A program made the position numbers and the translations under genes. From the NCBI RefSeq assembly GCF_900105475.1, contig NZ_LT629777.1, positions 5,828,001 to 5,892,000 on the forward strand: a stretch of DNA of 64,000 nucleotides. Reading direction: 5' to 3'. Shown in pieces: positions 11,882-21,206 of this stretch. Source of the stretch: Pseudomonas asplenii (lineage in GTDB: Bacteria; Pseudomonadota; Gammaproteobacteria; Pseudomonadales; Pseudomonadaceae). Below the pieces are notes generated by a model. That model saw only the letters and a list, made by a program, of their open reading frames with translations. It had not been told where the DNA came from and made no database searches. Position 1 is the stretch's first letter; every line of letters starts with the position of its first letter.

Positions 11882-12799
11882 ATGGCCAAGCTCAACTTCA
11901 GGCACATGGAAATCTTCTGGGCCGTGATGACCACCGGCAGCGCCACGGCCGCGGCTGAGCTGCTGCACACCTCGCAGCCCACCGTGAGCCGCGAGCTGAG
12001 CCGCCTGGAATCCATCACCCAGTTGGTGCTGTTCAAGCGGGCCAATGCCAAGCTCATCCCCACCGAGCAGGCACTGCGCCTGTTCGAGGAAGTGGAGCGC
12101 GCCTATTTCGGCATGGAGCGGATCGAGCGTACCGCCGAAGCCATCCGCCAGCACAAGCACGGCCAGATCGCCCTGGTGACCTTGCCGGCCTTTTCCCAGG
12201 CCTTGTTGCCGAGGGTCTGCAAACGCTTTCTCGGGCAGTACCCGGATGTGGCCCTGAGCATCACCCCGCAGGAAGCCCCTCTGCTGAATGAATGGCTCTC
12301 CTCACAGCGCTACGACCTCGGGCTGATCGAGGAGTCCACCGTGCCGATCGGCACCGAAAGCGACTGCGTGTTCACCTCGGACATGGTCTGCGTTCTACCC
12401 ACCGACCACCGCCTGGCAGACAAGTCGGTGCTCAGCCCCGAGGACTTCGAAGGCGAGCCGTTCACTTCAGTCGCTGCCAACGATCCCTATCGCAAGAAAA
12501 TCGACTCGTTGTTCCAGGAGCACGGCATCAGCCGGCGACTGGTGGTGGAAACCCATAGCGCCGCCGCTGTATGCAGCACCGTCGCCCACGGTGTCGGCGT
12601 GTCCATCATCAACCCGCTCACCGCCCTCGCCTACCTCAACCTCGGGCTGACGATTCGCCGGTTCGCCGTCTCGATTCCCTACTCCATAAGGGTGGTGCGC
12701 CCGCTGCACCGCCCCCACTCGGTGCTGGTCGACCAGTTCGTCGATGCCTTGCGCCATTGCTGCCAGGAACTCGAAGCGCAGCTCGCCCAGATGCCATAG
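11882..12799 (+). CDS. LysR-family regulator upstream of a lysA-type gene
   Basis: 305 aa from ATG 11882. The winged HTH is at about residues 4-62 (FRHMEIFWAVMTTGSATAAAE, then SQPTVSRELSRLE), with a periplasmic-binding-like effector domain from about 90. The N-terminus resembles LysR of the lysine-biosynthesis type, a known regulator of lysA in other proteobacteria. It is co-directional with and 205 bp upstream of the LysA-type decarboxylase. An upstream in-frame start (11804) would add 26 unrelated residues. Confidence 0.85.
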   Translation: MAKLNFRHMEIFWAVMTTGSATAAAELLHTSQPTVSRELSRLESITQLVLFKRANAKLIPTEQALRLFEEVERAYFGMERIERTAEAIRQHKHGQIALVTLPAFSQALLPRVCKRFLGQYPDVALSITPQEAPLLNEWLSSQRYDLGLIEESTVPIGTESDCVFTSDMVCVLPTDHRLADKSVLSPEDFEGEPFTSVAANDPYRKKIDSLFQEHGISRRLVVETHSAAAVCSTVAHGVGVSIINPLTALAYLNLGLTIRRFAVSIPYSIRVVRPLHRPHSVLVDQFVDALRHCCQELEAQLAQMP

Positions 12800-13004
12800 C
12801 GGGCACTCATGGACGGGCCGGCCCAGCCATCCATATCAGGAATGAATGGACACCCCGAAAACTGATATTTTTTATTCCAATACCGCAATGCTAAAAATGC
12901 GCACCACGCCCAGGTCCGCATCATGAAGACGCTCGACAGCACCTGACGTGGCCTACCCAGCCTGGTGAACCCCAGGAACATCGCCTCCAGCCCGAGCTTG
13001 CCCC

Positions 13005-14243
13005 ATGACCCTCGAACAGCATGCCGCACACATCGCCAAGGAACATGGCACCCCCGTCTGGATCTATGACGCCTCGATCATCCGCGAGCGTATCCGCACG
13101 CTGAAAACCTTCGACACCGTCCGCTTCGCCCAAAAGGCCCTGTCGAACCTGTCGATCCTCAGCCTCATGCGAGAGGAAGGCGTGAAACTCGATGCCGTGT
13201 CCCTCGGCGAAATCGAGCGGGCAATCAAGGCCGGCTTCAACCCGCGCAGCAACGTGGAAGGCCCATCGGATCTGGTCTACACCTCGGACGTGTTCGACCG
13301 CCAGACCCTGGCGCGCATCGTCGAACTCGGCGTCGAAGCCAACCTCGGCTCACTGGACATGATTGAGCAGTTGGGCGAGCGCTCGCCTGGACATCGGGTC
13401 TGGCTGCGCATCAACCCGGGTTTCGGCCATGGCCACAGCCCCAAGACCAATACCGGCGGCCCCAACAGCAAGCACGGCATCTGGCATGAACAGCTTCAGC
13501 AAGCGCTCGAACTGCTGAGCCGTTACGACTTGCACCTGGTCGGCGTGCACGTGCACATCGGCTCCGGCGTCGACTACGGCCACCTGGGCCAGGTCTGCGA
13601 CGCCATTACCCAACTGCTGGAACAGATCGACCGGCCGATCGAGGCGCTGTCGGCCGGTGGCGGGCTGTCGGTGCCTTACCGCGAGGGTGAAGAACCCATC
13701 GACGTCGAGCACTACTTCTCGCTGTGGGACACGGTTCGCCGCCACGCGCAAACCCGCTACGGTCGTCCGGTACGCCTGGAACTGGAACCTGGGCGATTCC
13801 TGGTGGCCGAGTCGGGGACGCTGGTTTGCGAAGTGCGTGCGGTCAAACAGCAAGGCGCCAACCCGTTCACGCTGGTCGACGCCGGCTTCAACGAACTGAT
13901 CCGCCCGACCCTCTACGGCAGCTATCACCGCGCGTCACTGGTTGCCCAGGCGCCGCAGCGGCCCTCGATCAACACCATCATCGCCGGGCCCCTGTGCGAA
14001 TCCGGTGACGTGTTCACCCTCGCCAGCGACGGCGCCCTGCGCTTCGAGAACATGAGCCAGCCGACACCCGGCGACCTCATCCTGTTCCACAACGCCGGCG
14101 CCTATGGTGCAAGCATGTCCTCGAACTACAACTCACGGCCTCTGGTGCCGGAGTATCTGCTCGATGGCGAAGACTCGCGGCTCATTCGGCGCCGACAGAC
14201 GTTCGATGAACTACTGGGCCCGGAACTGGCCTGTTTGAACTGA
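13005..14243 (+). CDS. Diaminopimelate decarboxylase (LysA-type, PLP)
   Basis: 412 aa, fold-type III PLP decarboxylase. The PLP lysine lies in RFAQKALSN (about residue 45). Other family stretches are GFGHGHSPKTNTGG, SKHGIWHE, HVHIGSG, the glycine loop SAGGGLSVPY, LELEPGRFLV and, near the C-terminus, GPLCESGDV. LysA converts meso-diaminopimelate to L-lysine. Pseudomonads usually carry their housekeeping lysA beside dapF; this copy instead follows a LysR gene and a porin, so it may be a second, differently regulated enzyme. A clear terminator hairpin follows. Confidence 0.87.
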   Translation: MTLEQHAAHIAKEHGTPVWIYDASIIRERIRTLKTFDTVRFAQKALSNLSILSLMREEGVKLDAVSLGEIERAIKAGFNPRSNVEGPSDLVYTSDVFDRQTLARIVELGVEANLGSLDMIEQLGERSPGHRVWLRINPGFGHGHSPKTNTGGPNSKHGIWHEQLQQALELLSRYDLHLVGVHVHIGSGVDYGHLGQVCDAITQLLEQIDRPIEALSAGGGLSVPYREGEEPIDVEHYFSLWDTVRRHAQTRYGRPVRLELEPGRFLVAESGTLVCEVRAVKQQGANPFTLVDAGFNELIRPTLYGSYHRASLVAQAPQRPSINTIIAGPLCESGDVFTLASDGALRFENMSQPTPGDLILFHNAGAYGASMSSNYNSRPLVPEYLLDGEDSRLIRRRQTFDELLGPELACLN

Positions 14244-14256
14244 CCCCCAAAAACCT

Positions 14257-14288
14257 CGCGGCGTCACCTGTTGAAGGGTGACGCCGCG
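14257..14288 (+). terminator. Strong hairpin between lysA-type gene and DUF2790 gene
   Basis: A perfect 12-bp stem (CGCGGCGTCACC 14257-14268 / GGTGACGCCGCG 14277-14288) with an 8-nt loop lies 13 bp after the decarboxylase stop. It sits between convergent genes and could serve both strands. Confidence 0.75.
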
Positions 14289-14347
14289 TTGGGCATTGCA
14301 TGATTCAAGGTACTTCACGTCGAAGTGCTCACACCCCGCACTTCACC

Positions 14348-14563
14348 TTAATCCCCGGCACAGCCATTGCCCCAGGTCTTGTAGTGGTATTCCTTGATCT
14401 GTCCGCTGGACGTCTTGTAAGTCATCTTCGCGTCGTTAACGCCACAGGCATAAGGTTTGGAGTCCACACGGATGACTTCAGCGACATCGTTCTTGTCCAG
14501 GGCAAATGCCTGGGCACTGAAAAGAACAACGGCGACCGCTAAACATTTTGCATAAATCTTCAT
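14348..14563 (-). CDS. Small secreted DUF2790-family protein
   Basis: 71 aa. Signal peptide MKIYAKCLAVAVVLFSAQAFA is followed by a ~50-residue mature part with CGVNDAKMTYKTSSGQ and the C-terminal WGNGC. The MTY...G...Y...GNGC pattern and two cysteines are those of DUF2790, a family of short periplasmic proteins abundant in Pseudomonas and of unknown function. The ATG at 14563 is chosen because it begins the signal peptide. Confidence 0.75.
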   Translation of the reverse strand: MKIYAKCLAVAVVLFSAQAFALDKNDVAEVIRVDSKPYACGVNDAKMTYKTSSGQIKEYHYKTWGNGCAGD

Positions 14564-14860
14564 GACAATATTCTCGATAGGGAAGACATAAACCGCTCTA
14601 CCAGACCGGTAGAAGGTGCTGGAGGCAGATTCGCAATTAGCCATTACCCGAGGATTAAGAAAGTCATGAATAAACTTAAACAAATAGTTATAAGTTAGTT
14701 AAATCAACGTTAATAACTCGAAACTAAAACTCATCATTTATTCCATAAAAATTTATGACAAAAAGTTCATGAAAACTGCCATTATTCGGCAACCCGGAAG
14801 AGCGGCAGGAGCTGCCTCACCCTCCGCGTGCCGCCCACCGTACCGTCAGGAGCCTAGCGG

Positions 14861-15559
14861 ATGCTGCCATCAGCCCCTCTTCTTTCCGGCCACCGCCTGC
14901 ACCTGCGTCGCCTGCGTGGCCGAGTCGGGCTGGCCCTGGTGGCCTGCCTGTCCTTCCTGGCCGGCATGACTGACGCCATTGGCTTTCTCGCCACCGGCGA
15001 CTTTGTCTCGTTCATGAGCGGCAACACCACGCGCCTGGCGGTGTCGATCAGCGAGGGCGATCTGTCGATGGTGCTGCGCCTGGTCGCGGCGGTAATCGCG
15101 TTCATTGCCGGCAACGTGCTCGGCGTACTGGCCGGACGCATTGGCGGCAGGCGTTCACTGCCGTTGTTGCTGTGCGTCGCCACTCTGCTCTGCATCGCCG
15201 CGATACTGCCGTTGAACACCCGCGTCCCGGCGCTGCTGACCGCGATCATCGCCATGGGCATGCTCAATGCTGCGGTAGAACAGGTCAACGGCCTGCCAAT
15301 CGGCCTGACCTACGTGACCGGCGCCCTGTCACGCTTCGGCCGCGGCCTGGGACGCCGGCTGCTGGGCGAAAAGCGCGATGGCTGGCGGGTGCAACTGGTG
15401 CCCTGGAGCGGCATGCTGCTGGGAGCGGTGTTTGGCGCGATGCTGGAACGGAAAATGGGCGTACAGGCGCTGGTGGTCAGCGCGGCGGTGGCCGCAATAT
15501 TGGGGCTGCTGGCGCTGAGGATTCCGCATCAGTGGCAGAAGGATTTCATGCCGAGGTGA
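14861..15559 (+). CDS. DUF1275 (YoaK-like) membrane protein
   Basis: 232 aa with about six hydrophobic helices. The motif block FLAGMTDAIGFLATGDFVSFMSGNTT with a later GLPIGLTYVTGALSRFG stretch is the DUF1275/YoaK signature. This is an inner-membrane family with no proven function, often annotated as a transporter. It is monocistronic in this context. The first ~15 residues are basic and leucine-rich; the start could be slightly downstream. Confidence 0.8.
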   Translation: MLPSAPLLSGHRLHLRRLRGRVGLALVACLSFLAGMTDAIGFLATGDFVSFMSGNTTRLAVSISEGDLSMVLRLVAAVIAFIAGNVLGVLAGRIGGRRSLPLLLCVATLLCIAAILPLNTRVPALLTAIIAMGMLNAAVEQVNGLPIGLTYVTGALSRFGRGLGRRLLGEKRDGWRVQLVPWSGMLLGAVFGAMLERKMGVQALVVSAAVAAILGLLALRIPHQWQKDFMPR

Positions 15560-15956
15560 GAGCCAGCCCAAGGCGATAACGACGAGCAGCGCTCAACGTC
15601 CGCTCTGCCCGCGAAAGACTCCATCAGGCATTTCTCGAAGGCCTGAGGAACGACACGCGAAGACGCAAGGACGAAGCGGGTCCGGAGTTGCAGCGTTGCC
15701 AGGAATGAGTCGAAGCACTGCTCGCGGCATAGGCGCCATAGCCTCATCGTCAACTGCGTTCAGTTCCCCTCGCGCGACGATCAACATCCAGGTTGGTCTG
15801 TTCCTTGCTGAGAGAGGGATAAGCCGACGGTGATCGGCACCAAGGATCACACTGCCGCCCGGGCATTATCCGGACACTGCAACGACTATCCGATAACTGC
15901 AGGAGTCGGTGCCCAAAAGCGTGCAGACGTGGTTGCCTGTGTAACGAGAGGTGACA
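15560..15956. other. Intergenic region without a recognisable gene
   Basis: About 400 bp between the DUF1275 gene and the AraC regulator. Short open frames on both strands have no family features and no ribosome-binding sites. The last ~100 bp, ending in GAGAGGTGACA, serves as leader for the AraC gene. Confidence 0.6.
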
Positions 15957-16982
15957 ATGATCTCCATCGAAGCAAGCCTTGCGAGCGGTGAGTGCTTCAG
16001 TGATTTGCAGCTTTTCACTGAACAGAACCAATTGTTCCTGCATTACGACCTGGACAGCGTGCGTACCAGTGTCGGGCGTATCTTCAAGCCGCACGAGCTG
16101 GTCGCGGTGCACACCAGCGAGGCGGTCGGCGCCTGCATGCATCATGTTACCCGTGGCGGCCTGGCCCTGAGCCGGCTGGAATACGCCACGGAAGTGGATA
16201 TCGACCCCGGACGCCTGGAAGATTTCTACCTGATCCAGATCCCCATCCAGGGCGGCGCGCTGATCCGCTGCGAGGGGCTGGAGTTCGAGTCCTCGCCGCT
16301 GGTCGCCTCGCTGCTGTCGCCGACCCTGCCGGCGCGAATGCGTTGGCAGGGGCACTCGCCGCAGTTGACCTTGCGCATCGAGCAGGCCGACATGGCCTAC
16401 CATTGCCGCCAGCACATCCCCCAGGCCAGCCAGCGCCTGCCGCAATTCGACCCGCGCCTGGACTTCTCACGTCCCGGGGCCGCCTATTTCCTGCAGTTGC
16501 TCAACACCCTGGTCCACGCCATCGGCAGCGCGGAGCATCCGCTGCACCAGCCGCTGGTGCTCAAGCAGTTCGAATCGGCGCTGCTCAATTCCCTGCTCTA
16601 CGGGCAGCCCCACAGCGCCCTGGACAATCTGGAACGCCCGGCGGAAAAGAACATCTCGCCCTACTTCATCAAGCGCACCGAGGCCTACATCCGCGAACAC
16701 CTGCATGAGCCGCTCAGCGTCGAATCACTGGCCGAGCAGGCCGGGGTCAGCGTGCGCACGCTGTTCGCCGGCTTTCGCAGTTTTCGCAACACCAGCCCGA
16801 TGGCCTACATGCGCGAGCTGCGCCTGGAGCAGGTGCATGAGGAGCTGACGCGCAATGAACAGGCGTCGGTGACGGACGTGGCGTTCAAATGGGGATTTGC
16901 CCACCTGGGGCGGTTTGCCCAGGAGTACAAGCGGCGGTATGGGGAGTTGCCGTCGGCGACACGGCGGTTTCGGGTGTCGTGA
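15957..16982 (+). CDS. AraC/XylS-family regulator (candidate regulator of the catabolic island)
   Basis: 341 aa. An N-terminal AraC_binding_2-type effector domain (about 20-180) precedes the two-HTH C-terminal domain (about 235-335), which contains VESLAEQAGVSVRTLFAGF, the SPMAYMREL helix and DVAFKWGFAHLGRFAQEYK. ATG 15957 follows an AGAGG purine stretch at good spacing. The architecture is like BenR/AntR-type activators of aromatic catabolism. It is convergent with the antR-like gene, and no third regulator lies nearer to the minus-strand indole-type operon, so it is a candidate activator for that operon. That role is inference. Confidence 0.82.
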   Translation: MISIEASLASGECFSDLQLFTEQNQLFLHYDLDSVRTSVGRIFKPHELVAVHTSEAVGACMHHVTRGGLALSRLEYATEVDIDPGRLEDFYLIQIPIQGGALIRCEGLEFESSPLVASLLSPTLPARMRWQGHSPQLTLRIEQADMAYHCRQHIPQASQRLPQFDPRLDFSRPGAAYFLQLLNTLVHAIGSAEHPLHQPLVLKQFESALLNSLLYGQPHSALDNLERPAEKNISPYFIKRTEAYIREHLHEPLSVESLAEQAGVSVRTLFAGFRSFRNTSPMAYMRELRLEQVHEELTRNEQASVTDVAFKWGFAHLGRFAQEYKRRYGELPSATRRFRVS

Positions 16983-17071
16983 ACAGGCACGGCCCAACCT
17001 GATGCCATAGCGACCGTCTCCAGAGCCCCGGTGCGAGGGCGATCAAGACGGTCTCGACAAGAGAGCGGAGT

Positions 17072-18043
17072 TCAGCGCAAGCGCGCCAGGGTCCCGGACG
17101 GCGACTCCCCGAACGCCTTGCGGTAATCACTGGCAAACCGCCCCAGGTGCCCGAACCCCCACTCCAGCGCGACACTCGACACACTCGCCGCTGCCCCGCC
17201 ACTCAACAACGCGCTGCGCACCGCAGTCAGCCGGTAATGCTTGAGATAGGCCATCGGCGTCAGCCCGTGATGACGCCGAAACGCATCGTAGAGTTTCTCC
17301 CGCGAGACCCCGGCCACCTGCTCCAGATCGTCCAGGTGCAGCGCCTCCCGGGCATGGTCCTGAAGAAACTGGCGGGCACGCACCAGGTAGTGCGGAATCC
17401 GCTCCTGCCCGCACTGCTCCAGTTCATCTGAGTAGTTGTTCGGCTGCGCCAGCAGCAGCGCGCGGATCAGCAGGCCTTCCATGTCCAGGGCCAGGCGCGG
17501 CTGGGCGTACAGCGCGCTGAGCTGCGGCCAGTTATCGAGCAACTGGCGCACGCTCAGCCACCACGCCGCCACTTCCTCGCGACCAATATCCATTTGCGCC
17601 CGAAAGCGGATCGGCTCGCGCAACGGCCGCTGCAGCATGTGCTCGGCCACCTCCTCCAGCGCCCGCCGATGCACCACCACCTGGAGTTTCTCGCAGTCGC
17701 CCCCCAGTTCCAGCGAGTGCGCTTCCAGCGGTGACACCACCAGCCCGCAGCCCGCATCCGAACGCACCTGGTCCCGGCCGCTGCGCAAACGCTGCCGCCC
17801 GCGCAGCGGCAGGCTGATGCTGTAGGCATCGAGCGAGCGGATATCGATATTCACCGCCGTGCCGTAGGCGATGCGCCCCAGCACCGTGCCCAGCGCCGGC
17901 AGGCGCGTGCCGAGGTGGCTGAAGCTGAGCTGTTCGGGATGCCGGGAACGCAACTGGTGCGGGCCACAGATAGCACTCATCCATTGCTGTGCCTGGGTCA
18001 GTTCGGCGCAGCGGTTATGCAAGGTGGCAATGGCACGGTGCAT
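17072..18043 (-). CDS. antR: AntR, AraC-family activator of anthranilate dioxygenase genes
   Basis: 323 aa from ATG 18043. An effector domain of the AraC_binding_2 type is followed by a C-terminal double HTH (about 220-320) with VSREKLYDAFRRHHG, TPMAYLKHYRL and VALEWGFGHLGRFA. It is divergent from antA over a 208-bp spacer, which is the position of antR in Pseudomonas, where AntR with anthranilate activates antABC. It is paralogous to the AraC gene that converges on it. An upstream in-frame start would add 22 residues with no family character. Confidence 0.82.
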   Translation of the reverse strand: MHRAIATLHNRCAELTQAQQWMSAICGPHQLRSRHPEQLSFSHLGTRLPALGTVLGRIAYGTAVNIDIRSLDAYSISLPLRGRQRLRSGRDQVRSDAGCGLVVSPLEAHSLELGGDCEKLQVVVHRRALEEVAEHMLQRPLREPIRFRAQMDIGREEVAAWWLSVRQLLDNWPQLSALYAQPRLALDMEGLLIRALLLAQPNNYSDELEQCGQERIPHYLVRARQFLQDHAREALHLDDLEQVAGVSREKLYDAFRRHHGLTPMAYLKHYRLTAVRSALLSGGAAASVSSVALEWGFGHLGRFASDYRKAFGESPSGTLARLR

Positions 18044-18251
18044 GGGCGTCTCCTCGGCTCGGTGGACTGGCTCGATTGTCCGGCGACAACGCCCCGTCCC
18101 ACTATCCATTTTGTGCAGTTATTTGCCCCGCGGTCATCCGCGCCCTGCAAGGGCGGAAGAAATGGCTGGTCAACGCCCACTAAACGGCTAGAGCGACCCC
18201 GCCGCCAGCGCTTCAATCCGGTACAGAACGCCAACAACGAGGACACGCCCG
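18044..18251. promoter_or_regulatory. antR-antA divergent promoter region
   Basis: 208 bp between divergent starts. It contains a perfect short palindrome CGCCCT-GCA-AGGGCG and an AT-richer patch around 18105-18125. AntR-dependent antA activation is expected here from family knowledge, but I could not define the AntR half-sites by eye. Confidence 0.5.
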
Positions 18252-19640
18252 ATGAGCACCCGCAACCCGAGCCAATGGCAAGACTACGTCCAGGGCTGCC
18301 TGGACTTCCGCCCCGTCGAGGGGATCTACCGCGTCGCCCGCGATATCTTCACCGAGCCGGAACTGTTCGACCTGGAAATGGAGCTGATTTTCGAGAAGCA
18401 GTGGATCTACGCCTGTCACGAAAGCGAAATCGCCAACCCCAACGACTTCATCACGATGCGCGCCGGGCGCCAGCCGATGATCATCACCCGCGATAGCCAT
18501 GGCGAGCTGCACGCACTGATCAACGCCTGCCAGCACCGTGGTGCCACCCTGACCCGCCAGGGCGCCGGCAACCAGTCCACCTTCACCTGCCCGTTCCACG
18601 CCTGGTGCTACAAGAGCGACGGCCGCCTGGTCAAGGTCAAGGCCCCCGGCGAATACCCGGAAGGCTTCGACAAGGCCACCCGCGGCCTGCGCAAGGCGCG
18701 GATCGAGAGCTACAAGGGCTTTGTCTTCATCAGCCTGGACACCCATGCCAGCGACTCGCTGGAGGACTTCCTGGGCGATGCGCGGATCTTCTTCGACATG
18801 ATGGTGGCCCAGTCGCCTACCGGCGAACTCGAAGTGCTGGCGGGCAAGTCCACCTACACCTACGACGGCAACTGGAAGCTGCAGAACGAGAACGGCCTGG
18901 ACGGTTACCACGTCTCCACCGTGCACTACAACTACGTGTCCACGGTGCAGCACCGCCAGCAGGTCAACGCCGAAAAGGGCCAGGGTGACAGCACCCTGGA
19001 CTACAGCAAGCTGGGCGCCGGCGATGAGGAAACCGATGACGGCTGGTTCAGCTTCCACAACGGCCACAGCGTGCTGTTCAGCGACATGCCCAACCCCACC
19101 GTGCGCCCCGGCTACGCCAGCGTCATGCAACGGCTGGTCGAGGAATACGGGCAGGTCCGCGCCGAATGGATGATGCACCGCCTGCGCAACCTGAACATCT
19201 ACCCCAGCCTGTTCTTCATGGACCAGATCAGCTCGCAACTGCGCATCGTGCGCCCGGTGGGCTGGAACAAGACCGAAGTGACCAGCCAGTGCATCGGGGT
19301 CAAGGGCGAGTCTGCGGCCGACCGGCGCAATCGCATCCGTCAGTTCGAGGATTTCTTCAACGTCTCGGGCATGGGCACGCCGGATGACCTGGTGGAATTC
19401 CGCGAACAGCAACGCGGCTTCCAGGCCCGCCTGGAGCGCTGGAGCGATATCTCCCGTGGCCATCACCGCTGGACCGAGGGCGCCACGCCCAACAGCGAAG
19501 CCCTGGGGATCCGGCCGGTGCTGACCGGTCGCGAATTCACCCACGAAGGCCTCTACGTCAACCAGCACGGCACCTGGCAGCGCCTGCTGCTCGAAGGCCT
19601 GGCCCGTCGCGCCCTGCAACCGAAGGAAGTCCAAGCATGA
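18252..19640 (+). CDS. antA: Anthranilate 1,2-dioxygenase large (alpha) subunit
   Basis: 462 aa Rieske non-haem iron oxygenase alpha chain. Rieske ligands are Cys93-x-His95 and Cys113-x2-His116 (CQHRG and CPFH). The mononuclear iron site has Asp217, His220 and His225 in NGLDGYHVSTVHYNY. It dihydroxylates and deaminates/decarboxylates anthranilate to catechol. The N-terminus (DYVQGCLDFRPVEGIYRVARD) fits AntA rather than the related BenA. The gene overlaps antB by 4 nt, and antBC and catA follow on the same strand. Confidence 0.93.
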   Translation: MSTRNPSQWQDYVQGCLDFRPVEGIYRVARDIFTEPELFDLEMELIFEKQWIYACHESEIANPNDFITMRAGRQPMIITRDSHGELHALINACQHRGATLTRQGAGNQSTFTCPFHAWCYKSDGRLVKVKAPGEYPEGFDKATRGLRKARIESYKGFVFISLDTHASDSLEDFLGDARIFFDMMVAQSPTGELEVLAGKSTYTYDGNWKLQNENGLDGYHVSTVHYNYVSTVQHRQQVNAEKGQGDSTLDYSKLGAGDEETDDGWFSFHNGHSVLFSDMPNPTVRPGYASVMQRLVEEYGQVRAEWMMHRLRNLNIYPSLFFMDQISSQLRIVRPVGWNKTEVTSQCIGVKGESAADRRNRIRQFEDFFNVSGMGTPDDLVEFREQQRGFQARLERWSDISRGHHRWTEGATPNSEALGIRPVLTGREFTHEGLYVNQHGTWQRLLLEGLARRALQPKEVQA

Positions 19641-20128
19641 ACCTCTCCCTGCACTACACCATCGAGCAGTTTCTGTTGCGCAAGGCCGAGCTTTGCGATG
19701 CCCAGGACTGGGATGCCTACCTGGAGCTGTTCGACCCGGACAGCGTGTTCCACCTGCCACAGTGGGAAAACGAGCACCGCTACGTTGAAGATCCCAACCA
19801 GGGCCTCTCGTACATCTACTACGAGGACCGCAGCGGCCTCGAAGACCGGGTGTTCCGCCTGCGCACCGGCAAGTCCGCGGCGTCCACGCCGCATCCGCGC
19901 ACCCTGCACCAGATCAGCAACCTGCGGGTGCGCGAGCTGGAAGACGGGCAGTTCGAGGCGCGCGTCGCCTGGCAGACCCTGTATGCCCGCCAGGGTCGCC
20001 AGGGCAGCTTCTTCGGCCATTGCACCTACCTGCTGCGCCAGGATGGCGAGGACTTGCGCATCCGCCGCAAGCACGTGCTGCTGCTCAACGACACCATCGA
20101 TTCCGTGCTGGACTTCTATCACCTCTGA
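19637..20128 (+). CDS. antB: Anthranilate 1,2-dioxygenase small (beta) subunit
   Basis: 163 aa, cystatin-like ring-hydroxylating dioxygenase beta subunit, with EQFLLRKAELCDAQDWDAYL and LFDPDSVFHLP at the N-terminus and DTIDSVLDFYHL at the C-terminus. It is structural and forms the alpha3beta3 oxygenase with AntA. ATG overlaps the antA stop by 4 nt, and antC follows 11 bp downstream. Confidence 0.93.
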   Translation: MNLSLHYTIEQFLLRKAELCDAQDWDAYLELFDPDSVFHLPQWENEHRYVEDPNQGLSYIYYEDRSGLEDRVFRLRTGKSAASTPHPRTLHQISNLRVRELEDGQFEARVAWQTLYARQGRQGSFFGHCTYLLRQDGEDLRIRRKHVLLLNDTIDSVLDFYHL

Positions 20129-20139
20129 GGGCTGCCGCC

Positions 20140-21174
20140 ATGACCCATAACGTTGCCCTCAGCTTTGCCGACGGCAAGACCTTCTTCATCGCCGTCAAGC
20201 CTGGCGAACTGCTGCTGGACGCCGCCTTGCGCCAGGGCATCAGCCTGCCACTGGACTGCCGCGAAGGGGTCTGCGGCACCTGCCAGGGTCGCTGCGAATC
20301 CGGGCGCTACGAGCAGGAATACGTCGACGACGAAGCCCTCAGCGCTCGCGACCTGGCCCAGCGCAAGATGCTCGCCTGCCAGACCCGCGTGCAGTCCGAC
20401 GCCACCTTCTATTTCGACCACAACTCCAGCCACTGCCATGCCGGCGAGCCGCTGCGGTTGCAGAGCAAGGTGCTGCGGGTCGAACAGGTCTCGGCCAGCA
20501 CCGCCATCCTCCACCTGGATGCCAGCGCCCAGGCCGACATGCTGCAATTCCTGCCGGGCCAGTACGCCCGCCTGCAGGTGCCGGGCACCGATCAGTGGCG
20601 CGCCTATTCCTTCGCCAACCGGCCGAATGCCGGCAACCAGTTGCAGTTCCTGATCCGCCTGCTGCCGGACGGGGTGATGAGCAACTTCCTGCGCGAACAC
20701 TGCGAAGCCGGTATGGAGATGCAACTGGAGGCGCCGCTGGGCAGCTTCTACCTGCGTCAGGTGGAGCGGCCACTGGTGATGGTGGCGGGTGGCACCGGCC
20801 TGTCGGCGTTCCTCGGCATGCTCGACGAGATCGCCGAGCGCGGCGACTGCTCGTACCCGATCCAACTGTTCTACGGGGTCAACCAGGAAGCCGACCTGTG
20901 CGAGACCGCGCGCCTGGAAGCGCTGTGCCAGCGTATTCCCGGCTTCGAGTTCACCCCGGTGGTGAGCCAGCCCGGCACGGACTGGAACGGCCGCCGCGGC
21001 TATATCCACGAGCACTTCGACGCAGCGCGTCTGAGCGCCGAACCCTTCGACATGTACCTGTGCGGCCCGCCGCCGATGGTGGAAGCGGTGAAAGGCTGGG
21101 TCGCCGACCAGGCACCGGGCGAGGTACAGATCTACGCCGAGAAATTCCTGCAAAGCGCAACGACCCGACGCTAA
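20140..21174 (+). CDS. antC: Anthranilate 1,2-dioxygenase reductase
   Basis: 344 aa. An N-terminal plant-type [2Fe-2S] ferredoxin domain (CREGVCGTCQGRC plus LACQ), an FAD domain with RAYSFANRP, and an NAD(P) domain beginning GGTGLSAFLGM and ending CGPPPMVEAV. It passes electrons from NADH to the AntAB oxygenase. The start at 20140 gives the expected THNVALSFADGKTF ferredoxin N-terminus. Confidence 0.93.
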   Translation: MTHNVALSFADGKTFFIAVKPGELLLDAALRQGISLPLDCREGVCGTCQGRCESGRYEQEYVDDEALSARDLAQRKMLACQTRVQSDATFYFDHNSSHCHAGEPLRLQSKVLRVEQVSASTAILHLDASAQADMLQFLPGQYARLQVPGTDQWRAYSFANRPNAGNQLQFLIRLLPDGVMSNFLREHCEAGMEMQLEAPLGSFYLRQVERPLVMVAGGTGLSAFLGMLDEIAERGDCSYPIQLFYGVNQEADLCETARLEALCQRIPGFEFTPVVSQPGTDWNGRRGYIHEHFDAARLSAEPFDMYLCGPPPMVEAVKGWVADQAPGEVQIYAEKFLQSATTRR

Positions 21175-21206
21175 CCCGAACAATCACAACAACAGAGGCA
21201 AACATC

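Noticed and set aside
15600..15850. Small minus-strand protein upstream of the AraC gene
   Set aside because: No ribosome-binding site, no signal peptide and no known family; composition like non-coding flank.
17012..17053. Terminator between the convergent AraC genes (GACCGTCT ... AGACGGTC)
   Set aside because: The stem is perfect over 8 bp but the loop is 26 nt and no T-run follows; kept out of the feature list.
18213..19760. A 515-codon minus-strand frame opposite antA
   Set aside because: Shadow frame of the Rieske oxygenase gene.
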